Below are positions 43,101 to 55,100 of a stretch of DNA of 64,000 nucleotides, in pieces. Below the pieces are notes generated by a model, which did no database searches, had not been told where the DNA came from, and was given only the letters and a program-made list of their open reading frames with translations. Position 1 is the first letter of the stretch. Every line of letters starts with the position of its first letter. This DNA is from Chionis minor (taxonomy: Eukaryota > Chordata > Aves > Charadriiformes > Chionididae), in NCBI GenBank assembly GCA_013398295.1, contig VZSF01006559.1, forward strand, positions 559,539 to 623,538. Direction: 5' to 3'. Made by a program: the position numbers and the translations under genes.

Positions 43101-46100
43101 ACTTATTTCTTTTTATTTGGGAGGAAACTACTATAAGCAAAGGATAGGCAAAATGCTACACTTTTTTATTATGCTCAGAAGTTTGTAGTTAAGCAGCTGT
43201 TTCCTTTTTCACTTCGTTTCTGTCTTGTGTGCTGCCAGAACAGCAGTGTTCCATGGTTTTGCCTGGCTCTGATCTGGCTGTCGCAGTCCTGCCCAGCATC
43301 AGAGGCACCGCCAGTGCCACAATCTTCGTTGCAGATTTTTCAGCAGAGGTATACTGCTTCATCTGTCCCCAGCATAAATAGATCTCTGCCAGACAATATG
43401 TTTTTGTAAACCCTATGGAAATTGCCTTTCAAATGCAAGCAAATTAATTTGAAGTTACAGTATATGGTATGAAAAAAAAGATATGCTACTATTCTGTCAC
43501 AGTATACTTTTCCATACTGTGGCAACCCTAATTGCCTCACATCTCAACTGGGTACAAGTCTCAGCCCACCTAACATCCAAACAGCTCAGAATGCTCCAGT
43601 TCTTGTTATCCAGTACAACATTTTCCCCAATAATTAATTGATGAAGTAAAATCCCTCAGAAATACTTACGCATTTGTTTTGAAGACTGGTTTGTCTAGCC
43701 TCAACAGGAGTTTTGGAGAGGAATGCATTTCTAGTTTTCATTAGAAAAGATAAAAACTTGAATAACTGTGCTGTGGTAAGAGAAGTGTCTGAGAGAGCAG
43801 GTCAGAGATTAAGAACTGGTGAAGGAAAAATTTAAAAAAGAGAAAATGTTCTTGGTCGCCACTAGTGGCAGGAAGAGATCAGAAAAAAATTAAATTGGTA
43901 TGAGACTCAATTTGCTTTCTCACATATAAATCACCATTTATTATATTAACATATTGGGAGCAGAACTCTCTTTTTTTAATCCTCGGCAAAAGGAATAGTA
44001 CCTGTGAACAAAGCATTTGTTCCTAGAGACAAGAGGAGGATCACTTTTGCAAATGTTCATTGATTGTAAGGCTAGGAAAGGATGATTTTTTATATAATTG
44101 TATCTCTGGCATAAAGCATATGCTTCAACTTAATTCTACACTGGATCCATAATTTATGTTGAATGATGGTATATATTTCAGAATATGGAAGTTAAGACTT
44201 CTTAGGAAAGTTAAGATTTATCTAATTATCCTTAACCTTTCCCTTCCTTTACTTAGGACAGGTAGGATGATAACATTGTTTTATTTTGTACATATCAGAC
44301 TATATAACTGATATTTGTCTTGTCCCTACCTCCAAACAGACTTACATGTTGAAGTCAAAATATTGAGCATAGTGTCATATTGTCTTGAGCATCAGCTTTC
44401 CTAAGCCTTGACTGATGTGATTTTCTAGCTGTAAAACCTATTTGCTGGTTTTATCCTCAGGGCTTATTTTACGATAGCCAGCCTACAGAGTGTCTCAAAC
44501 TGGAAAGATAAACTAGCCCGGAGCAGCATGTGGTGAACTATAAGAATGACAGAAGTTGCCTGAGAAAATGTAAGATGTTTTAATTTAAAGAAGCCATGCT
44601 TTGAAAATGCTACCGTTAAACTGTTAAGGCCAGTGAGTTCTCATAGGTATTTTGTGACAGTAGCTGAGCTACTGGCTTCTCCTGTTATGGAGCAGCTGAT
44701 TCAGGTTTGAAAATGTGGCCCGTTATTTGATGGAATTAATGTAATCCTTTGACATAAGGGAACAATTCTGCCAGTCCTGTGATTTTGATCTACTCTTAGA
44801 CAGAGAGCCACCTGGCTGCGAGGGGCACTGGTGTCAAAAGTGAGGGTTTAGCAATTCCAGCAAATAAACACGTTTCCCAGTAAAACTTGGCATCCAGACA
44901 GCTGCCTTCTGGGGGTGATTCTGACCTTCTGATGAGCTTCCCAAGACTGTCAGAGCCCAGCACTTTCAAAGATCTGCCTGTGTTGGTTAAATTCAAGCAC
45001 AATTATCAACAGCTCTAAGCCTATCTCTGGACTATGAAAAACTGGGATGAAAAAATGTCAGCTGGAAAACTTCAGTCCTGTTCTTGTTGCATCCTCTGGC
45101 TGCCCAGCCAGACCAGCAGACGGGGCCATGCAGAGGAGAGCCTTGCGGTCCTGTCTGGCTTTATTACCAATGTGGAAGCCATCTCTGCATGTTTTTCTGC
45201 TCAAGTTGTTGTTGAGGTATTTGAGCAAGAGCCATCCTCCACAGAATCAGCTAAGAAATGCTTTCTGGCTTTCAAAAGGGTAATTAGCGTTGGGCTGAGA
45301 TTGTTACAGGCTGAAACATCCACTTAGCTGACTGCAGGGGCTTCTGCTGTTCATTTGAACTCTGAAGACTGGCTGACTTCTGCAGTCTGAGAGCTAGTGA
45401 GGGAAGGAAGGAACCAGCAAAATGAGATATTTACATACTAGCAGAAGTTGCCCGGGGCAACAAAAGCCCCTCTGTTTACTCTTTTGGCTACTGTAAGTGG
45501 GAGATGCAGTCCCTTCAGCCGCGGCAAAGCTGACCTCTGTCTCCGGTGCATGTTCTGGCCAGCCTGTGGAGGACCGACAAAAGCCCTTCTGTGCTGAAGC
45601 AGCTCCTTCACACTAGTCTTGTGGAGCCAGTGCTGCTTCAAGTGGCTTCTGAGAGGGAAAAATGGAGTGGAAAGTGCTGTGTGAGAGAAGAAAATGGAAA
45701 GCAGCCAGACATCTGCAACATGAATTTTTTTACTTTCATACAGTCTTCATTGTCGTAGTTTAACACCGAGCCTTTTGACTGTGGAGAAAGTATCACGAGC
45801 CCCAAAATTTGCCATTTAAAAGGCTCACCATTAAGACTGAGTATTGTATGGCTGGAGCTAAGAGAAGAGTTACTAACAACCTTCAGACATTTAGAAAATT
45901 AGTCAATCCTCGTTGCTTGGTATCCGGATGATAATTCATAAACATTTATGAGGCCATGGTGACCTGTTGGATATGCTGATGATCTGATCTGCTCCAGATC
46001 AGATATGTGACCTTCATAAACTCGTCATATTTGCCAGCGGTTCAGATCATTTGTTTTGATTTAGTCATCAGCGCTTTTGAAAGAGATGCACATTAGAGGA

Positions 46101-49100
46101 AAAAAAAAATAGATAAAATTGCATGACTGAATAATATCTTGGCCTCATAATCCTAACAGACATGTGAGAATTTTTTTTCTCCTCCTCAGTCTGTGCCTAG
46201 GTATAAAATAATGTAGCACACAAGTTTTGTTGATGATTTATAGCTTGCTAAAATGTCAACACAGTTTAAGCTGCCACACTGGTGGTTCAAAATCTTTTTT
46301 TCTAAATGTTGAAGGCCCACCATGGGTGCTGGCCTTTGAAGACTCCATCAGCTGTAAAGAACAGAGTGACAGCCTGACTTTGCTTTTCCTTGGATAATTT
46401 AAACAGGAGTCTGAGAGTATCTAGCGCGCCAATTTTCTGTGTCACTTTGTTTATCTCATACCTCAAAATTTAAAGCCACATACAACATTAATTTATAGTA
46501 TTTTACATACACTTATTGTAAATAAACAGTAGCTGTTTGAAGTTATTTCTTCTTGATAACTGGGAATTAAGATCAATTACAAAAACTGGCCCTTCTTTCT
46601 TTGAAAGCAATAAGGGAAAGTCTCATTAACTTCTGGAGGAGTGGGACCAAGCTCTGTGTAATAATGAATGACCTGGTTGTGTTATTAACCACAGGAGTAA
46701 GGGCAGACCTTTGTAGGTTGGTTACCAAGCTTCAAGTGATTAGTTTTACTTTGCTGTGAAACCTTGGTTAACAAAAGCTTACAGGCACAAGTACAGTTCA
46801 GAGTCCTTTCAGACAGCTCCACGGAGCAGCATTTTTCAGTCTTTCTCAGCAGAGAACAACCTAACTTTTAGGAAACTTCCAAACACTGCATCAAGCAGAC
46901 TTGTTTACAGTTGTCCATAATTTTCCACATCCATTTACTTTTGTTTTGTCTTCTCTCCCTCACATTTTTTCTGTTTGCTTACACACACACTTGGGAATTG
47001 TCAAGGTCAGGATTTGCATGCTTTATTCCTGTCACGTCACAGATTACTTTTTGATGTTATGTGGACCACTGGTGGCTCAGGGACCACCGGTGGCTCAGGG
47101 ACCACCCAAGAGAGTGGCTACCCTGGGACACGCAAAGGGGCAAGGGTGCCAGGGCTGCCATCCTCAGTAAGACTGGGCTACTTGATGCTCTTGTGCTGGG
47201 TCCGCTTGGAAGCAGGGCTAGCTTCCTACCACATGTGATCTGATGTGATTTATGAACATGAGCATCAGCAGATGAAGTAGTTGCTGCCAGGTTGGCAGAC
47301 TGAAGCCGTTCTCGTAGGTGGGAATGAAGCAACACAAGGCAAGGTATATAAAACACATTTTCTGTTTGCATACAAATACCAGTCGTGGTCTAGCTCTTGG
47401 TTCACACCCAGTAATCCCCCACTGATCGCTGTATGCCGCCATTCTTGTCATATTGTATTGATATTAACATAGCACCCAGGAACCCACACCACGGATTAGG
47501 ACTATGCTGCATTAAATGTTGTTCAAACATTTAACAGAAGTTGGTTGTCGCAGCAGGAAACTCCCAGCTGGGGTGCAGCAATCAAACACTGGAATGGACA
47601 CAGAGTGTTAGGGAGGGACGTGATGGTCTTTGCCTCAGCATGCTGACAACTGAAATGTTCTCAGGTCATTTCTCAAACGCCATAACAGAGTTTTGAGGAG
47701 GATTTGGAAGTGGCCATGGTGGCTAATGTTTGTATCTCAGCACAATGTGGGAGAAAGGATGAAAACGCACGTTTAAAAGCCTAGCAAACGGAGCCGCGTC
47801 AGTTCCTGATTTGAGATGGGAACAGGTGGTGCTTGTAATATGGGAAGAAATTTAATTTTCCTTGAAAGCATAAATAGCCACGATTAGTCTGAAAACTCTT
47901 GGAGGGAATCAGTGGAAGGCACTCAAGAGGGAAAGTGAGTTGCTCAGTGGTAGCATAGGAAGTGATCAGGGAAATTATTCAGGTAACTGCAGAACATGGA
48001 ATGCAGGAGCGAAGACACATTTATAAACTGTAGAGAAGGTGACGTGGTAGTAGTGAAGACCCCAGGATAAGGAGAGTTTCCATGACCATTTTCACTGGAT
48101 AAATGGTAAATACCATATTGGACACATTAAGCAAGAAAAATATACAAGACTTAGATGAAAATCAGATACGGTGACCTAGAGAAGAGTGGAGATCAGAAAT
48201 GTGTAAGCTTGAATGTCAGGAAAAAAATGATGGTGTCGTCCTTAGTAAATGAACATATCATTTTGGAAAGAACCACAGATCAAGAGCTTGATTTTGCCCA
48301 CTTTGAGATAATGGCTTAGATTTCTGCAAGCTTCTGTCAAGATGCACTCTAAAGCTTTATTTTGGACAGAGGAACAAACTCTGTCCATCAGAGCCTTTAT
48401 AAAGGTGCTTACTATTTCTGTATTTGAGAAGTACTCTGTGGAAGATAGGGAACGCGGTAAGAGTAGAAGAAAAATTGCAGCCTCTGACACCCATCCTCCA
48501 AGGCTGGAGTCGGGGGAAAAGGACCTTCAGAGAGTGGAAATGGAAAAAGCATTACAAACAGTGGAAGAAGAACCAGGGCGAAAAGTATCAGAGGCAAAGA
48601 CATCAACAAGGTGGAAAAGGTGAAGATAGAGATCACAAGGACTTCTGACAGAAAGTTTTCAGGCTGAGTCCAAGGGCAACTTGATCAAAGGAAGTGGAGA
48701 ATGTAGTGAGAGGAAAAAAAGAAAGAAATAAAAAAGGTAAGAGGTAGACAGTGAGCATCGTTTTTGATGAGCCAGATGGTAGAAGAAAGTGTTGGGCAGC
48801 AGCTGGGGAGGCAAGTAGGGTTAAGGATGGTGTTAATGTTTTTTAAGGGGTTACTAACAAAAGCTCACACACTGAACTCTGACTTGTATGCAAGGAGAGC
48901 TTATCTAAACCAACCAATTAAGTAAAAATGGATTAAAGGTTTCAGGAACTGATTGTACAGATGAGGGAGGTAGATAGCAGGTCATATACACAAAGAGGAA
49001 ACAAGAGAAAACTCAAAATAGGCATTTGGGAAACTACAGTATGTTCCTTACTGGTTTACTGTCCTGATTTTGCATGGATTATATACACTGTTCTGTATTT

Positions 49101-52100
49101 TAGCTGTTCAAAACAAACAAACAAACAAAACTTGTAGTAGGGATTAATTTTTACTGGCAACAACTGAATTTTTGATCAAGAAGGTCAAAGTACTTAGGAT
49201 GTGTGAGTCCAATATGTGTGCAGGGTTTGAGTTTTTCCGTGACCAGTAGTCATAGAATCATAGAATGGTTAGAGTTGGAAGGGACCTTAAAGATCATCAA
49301 GTTCCAACCCCCCTGCCATGAGCAGGGACACCTCTGACTACAGCAGGTTGCTCAAAGCCCCATCCAGCCTGGCCTTAAACACTTCCAGGGATGGGGCATC
49401 CACAACTTCCCTAGGCAACCTGCTCCAGTGCCTCACCACCCTCACAGTAAAGAACTTCTTCCTAATATCTAATCTAAATCTCCCCTCTTCCAATTTAAAA
49501 CCATTACCCCTTGTCCTATCACTAGACTTCCTGACAAAGAGTCCCTCTCCAGCTCTCCTGTAGGCTCCCTTCAGATACTGAAAGGCTGCTATCAGGTCTC
49601 CCCGGAGCCTTCTCTTCTCCAGGCTGAACAGCCCCAGCTCTCTCAGCCTGTCCTCATAGGAGAGGTGCTCCATCCCTCTAATCATCTTAGTGGCCCTTCG
49701 CTGGACCTGTTCCAACAGTTCCATGTCCTTTCTATGTTGAGGACTCCAGAGCTGGACACAGTACTCCAGGTGGGGTCTCACAAGCGCAGAGTAGAGGGGG
49801 AGAATCACCTCCCGTGCCCTGCTGGCCACGCTTCTTTTGATGCAACCCAGGATACGGTTGGCTTTCTGGGCTGCCAGCGCGCACTGCCGGCTCATGTTGA
49901 GCTTCTCATCCATGAGCACTCCCAAGTCCTTCTCCTCAGGGCTGCTCTCCAGCCATTCTCTGCCCAGCCTGTATTTATGCCTGGGATTGCCACGTCCCAG
50001 GTGTAGGACTCTGCACTTGGCTTGGTTGAACTTCATGCCATTTGCATTAGCCCACCTCTCAAACCTGTCCAGGTCCCTCTGGATGGCATCCCTTCCCTCC
50101 AGTGTGTCAACCGTGCCACCGAGCTTGGTGTTATCGGCAAACTTGCTGAGGGTGCACTCAATCCCACTGTCCATGTCTCCAACAAAGATGTTAAATAGCA
50201 CTGGTCCCAGTACTGACCCTTGCGGGACACCACTCGTCACTGGCCGCCACGTGGACATTGACCCATTAACCACAACCCTTTGAGTGCGGCCATCCAGCCA
50301 GTTCCTTACCCACCGAGTGGTCCATTCATCGAACCCATGACTCTCCAATTTGGAGACCAGGATGTCATGCGGGACAGTGTCAAATGCTTTGCTTAAGTCC
50401 AGGTAGATGACGTCCGTTGCCTGCTGTAATGACAGCTGTGTTTTTGATACCTTCACCAAATGGGACAGTGGGAAGACAAGACATGCATTTCTTAGTTCTA
50501 AATAAATTTGGCAGTGTACTTTGTATGTAGGTGGCAATGAACGTTTGAAGGTGACTAAACCTGCTTTTTCTAAACTTTTATGCAGCAGGAGATGCTGAGA
50601 ATGGAGGCTGGTTAAGCTCTATTCTGTTGAACTGATGAAAGTCACAGAGAGGAAAGGTATTTAATAATTGCTCAGCTCCTGTGGAAGGAGGTTTCTGCCA
50701 GGCAGCTGCTCCTGCGGGCCCTGACAGTCCTCGGTTTCTGCTGGAGGTGGTAACAGCAGGGAGCCTTTCTTGTGTTTCACAGCGGGGAGCTCCCCGGAGC
50801 AGGGAACCGTGCCCTGGGCTGGGCAGGGTGCCCGGTGAGCTGTACCGCAGTGCCTGTCGCAGCGACAGCCTCGCTGCTCTCCCGCTAGCGCCGACTGGCA
50901 CCTTTCCTCGCATGGAGCACCCAATGCTTCTGGAAATGTCTGGCAAAACATCTTGTGAAGTGTTGAGAGCCTGCATTACTTCCATTGCGCAGATGCCTAG
51001 CTGAGCAAGAAAGTGAACAGCAGTGCATAGGCTTTGTTTTTATTACCGCAGTATATAGTTTTAAAGTCTGTTACATCTTCAGGCAGTGAGCATATTCTTT
51101 TAACTACAATGACAGTCAGTGGTCCTCAGGTGCCATACACCAGTAGAGAGTGACTGAGACAAATGATCCGCCCCTGAAACCCCCGTGGAAAGATGCGCCA
51201 TTTCAGCAGCAAGCTGAAATGCTAGGTGCAAGCTAGCAAGCTAGGTGCACTAGAACTCATTCTGCCAGACAGCCTGCTCCTATGCCTCCTTCTCAGGAAA
51301 TGAAATTCTTTTATTTGACTTTTCTATGCACTGAGCCATGGCTGGGATGTGATTTCTGTGTGAACTTTTGTCTGGAGGTATATGTGTCACATGCAAGAGA
51401 TGTCCCGTGTTCCTTGATTTTGCAAGTACAGTAGCACTTGGTCCAATCCCTTAATCCCATTGTTTTCATCCCTTATATTTGGGAACAAATACAAACCTAT
51501 ACAACTCATATACATATATAGGTCACATATATGTACATATAGATCACAATGGGCCACGAAACCTAATTATGAGTTTGTATGTTTCTCAAAATCAGTGCTG
51601 GAATGCTGATTTATTCTGGGCCCATGGCTTTAAGGAGTGAAAAGAAACCTCATTCCTGAGATCAGTCTGACTGGTGCAATTAGGTGCTTCATCTCTGTTC
51701 CAGGGAAAGGAGATATTTGAAGCTCCCAGCTGGTTCAAAATGTAGCCTTCAGTCACACAGTTTATGTTAATATACTTTTATAAACTCTAAGATGGATTTA
51801 CTGAGTTTTGATTTCATAAAATCACATAGTCACTTAGGTCGCAAGGAACCTTGGGAAAGCACACAGTCCAACACAGGTGCTTTGATGCACAAAGCAGACT
51901 CAGCACCAAATTTAACCAGATTGCTCAAGGCTTTGTCTAGTCCAGTACTGAAAACCTCTTGGGAGAGAAACTTCACAGAATCTCTGGGAAACCATGCCGG
52001 TGCTTATATATACTCAGTGAAATAATTTCTTCCTTACATACAGTCAGAATACTCTTTTCCAATTCATGACTAGACACATACATCTTCTGGGTAACCTCCC

Positions 52101-55100
52101 TATAAGTACAGGCAGGCTGCTGTTAGGTGCCCCAAAGTTGCCCCTTCTCCTGGCTGAGCAAGCCCAGGTCCCTCAGCCTTTCCTCACAGATCATGCACTT
52201 CTGTGCCCTGACCACCTTGGTGGCCTCCACTGGATTTGAACACATCTATTGGCATCTTCTTGTACAGGGGGTACAAATACATTATTGCAGGCACAGTCTA
52301 ATGCATGGTGAACAATTGAGGCCCTCTCTTGGTTTCCTCAACCCTTCAATGATGACAGACAACAGCCTCACATTGACACCAGCTGGTCTTTCTGCACCCT
52401 TGAATGCAGCTCACCAGCCCCATGGACTTCTGTGGGTCAAGATTTCTCACGAGATCTCTGACTCAACCTTTCCTCTGCTCCTTGGACTTTGTCTGTGGGC
52501 AAAAAGGCCTGGCAGACCTCCTCAATCCAGACCAAGGCAAGGAAGGTATTCAGCACCTCAGTCTTGTCTATGTCTAGATTGCTCACCTCAGCTACAGGCC
52601 CACATTTTCCTTGTTTTTCTTTTACTGTGAAGGTAGGAAAAGAAACAGTTCCTGTAACCCCTGATACCCTTTGCTAGTTTCAACTCAAGCTGAGCTTGAG
52701 CTTTCCTAACATGATCCCTGTACTGTGGGCCTGTATTTTTTTCTATATTCCTCATTTTCACCTTGTCTTGACTTTCACCCACTGTATGCATCATCTTTTT
52801 GGCATTGGAGCTCAGTTATGGGGTCCCTGCTTAGCCAAGATGGTGTTCTGCTACAGCTACTTGTTCTACTGTACCAGTATGGGCCACTTCTGTGCTTGGA
52901 TGAGGTTGCCCCTGAAGATCTGCCAGGTCTTCGGGCTCCATCACCTTCACAACTGCCTACCACTGCTTCCAACTTAGCCAAAGACCTGTGGTGGATGCTG
53001 ATTTTCTTGTACGTAAGTTTTGTTTTTTTCTCTGTTGTTTTTTTAATTTGAAAATTCATTTCAGTTGGGAAAAAAAAATATGAGGAAGGAGTCTCAGAGA
53101 AGTCAAAAGGTATTTAACTATTAAATGTCAAATGTGGCATGAATACATGATTTTTGTTTTGATATTCTCATTTTTGATGAGGGAACCAGGACATATTTCA
53201 TTTAGGATTAGCATAAAGTAGACATTTTTATTTAACCATTATCCTCTTTGGCCAGGTTTGTTTGCTTGATAATTTCAAAGTGATCTGAGTTCTGCAATGC
53301 TGAAAATCAGGCTGCTTTGTCTGTGGGTCAGCTTTGCCTTTCACTGCTTTCTGAAAATCTGGAAATGTGTTTTTGATAGAGAGAGGATCAGCTCCAAATC
53401 ATAAAACTAAATAACCCTTCAAACTTTAGGGAATTCAAATTGCCAACCAGATTTCAATCCTGAGTTTGGTAAATGTCAACACTGTTCCTTGGGCAGTGGA
53501 GTGGGGTGAAGGAAGAAGTGTTAAATAGGACGGGGAGCTGCCTTAATTACTTGATATGGGGAGCTGCCTTAATTACTTGAATCAATTTACTTTTTTTTTT
53601 TTTTTTTTTCCAGGAGATATTTAATTCAGGAACACTTGGTTATTTCATATCTTGTGACACTGCTTAGCCTTCTAATCTGGTGCTTTGGTCAGATGGAGAG
53701 AAGTAAAAAGACAGCTGTTGATTAAACAGCATAGATGTTATTATGTGACTGCAAAAATGCCAGAAAGTTGTCCCATTTGCACTCATAATTTATAAGTAAT
53801 CTACAAATACGCTTCGAGGTAGTGACTTAATCTAAAAAGAATTACCAGTTCAAAGTGTACTAGAGTATGGCTGCTGAATATTTCTTGGCATTAAGGGTTT
53901 CTTCATCAGCATTAATTGGATTGAATTACCTGCAGTGAAATATGAGCCCTTTGAGGAAAAAACAATCCTTGTCCTGCTGGCTTTAGAAGCATAAAAGGGA
54001 GTGGAGGGAAAAGGGAAAAAGGCAACAAGAGGCAGTGTTCTGACAGTTTAAGGCAGAATAAGAGTGAGTTTGAACACGCTGTGGATATGAAATCATTGCC
54101 AGGGAGTGGTGAGAGGGGGTGGACTTTTGGGCTGGAAGAGGGTTTTTACCATCAGACCTCCTGGGCGAAGAGCAAACCCCAGGCAGAGCGTTAGGCTGTA
54201 GAGTGGCAGTCGGGTCGGGCATGGAGGGGACCAGAGACCAGCGGGGTCAGCGGGACGGCTCGGACCCTGTGAGCCACCTCCACACACAAGGGGAGAGCAG
54301 GGCAGGACAACCCGGGCTGAGGGGCAGAGCAGGGAGAGGAACGAAACAGCGCCAGGATGGTGCTGGCACAGAGCTTCAGGAGGGTGTGGGCGCCTCCAAG
54401 TTCAGAGTTACACACTGCCTGGAGTAAGGGACATTGTTGAGACAGGGTGGCTCTGTGGATCAGCATTTGCAGTCCTCCCTATTTGCGACCTGTTATGAAG
54501 CTTGCATAGTTTATCTGAAACCAGCAACATGATGTCATTTCTCTTAGATCTGCTGTATGTACAAAAAATATCTTCTAAAATATTCACCGAATATCCCGGC
54601 TTTGTTTGTTTGTTTGTTAGTTTATTTTCTATGAGTAAAATATTAGAGTCTATATTTGTTGCTCAACTTTACCACCGTGCTTCATCAATGAACAGAAACA
54701 AACCCCAAGCAGCATTCTGGTACCTCTTGAGTCCTATTTGAGAAAGCTGAGAGCATGAACTGTGTTACTGGTGTACGAAGATTGAAGAGATGAGAAGGAA
54801 ATATCCTTTCTAGTAAATTAATGTTACCATAGTAGCAATTGTAAAAATGGTTGGGATGATGACCTGAGTAGTAAGTTTTCACTCGGACTCTAGCCAGAAT
54901 ATAACCTTTCAGCAAACAGTTTAGATATTGCTAAACAAAGGCACTGGGTATGATAGATCCAATGTGCACAGAAAAAAGTATCTCTGTGGATAGAGCTCCA
55001 CCTCACTATCTGCTTATCATTAACTTCGTATTGACAAAGGGCAGGACACACAGCTTGGATAACCCTGCTCAAGAGCCACTGTGACAGCCTCTTCGCTTGA

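Noticed and set aside
49837..50283. 148-codon plus-strand ORF opposite the CR1 reverse transcriptase
   Set aside because: It is a shadow of the minus-strand CR1 frame.
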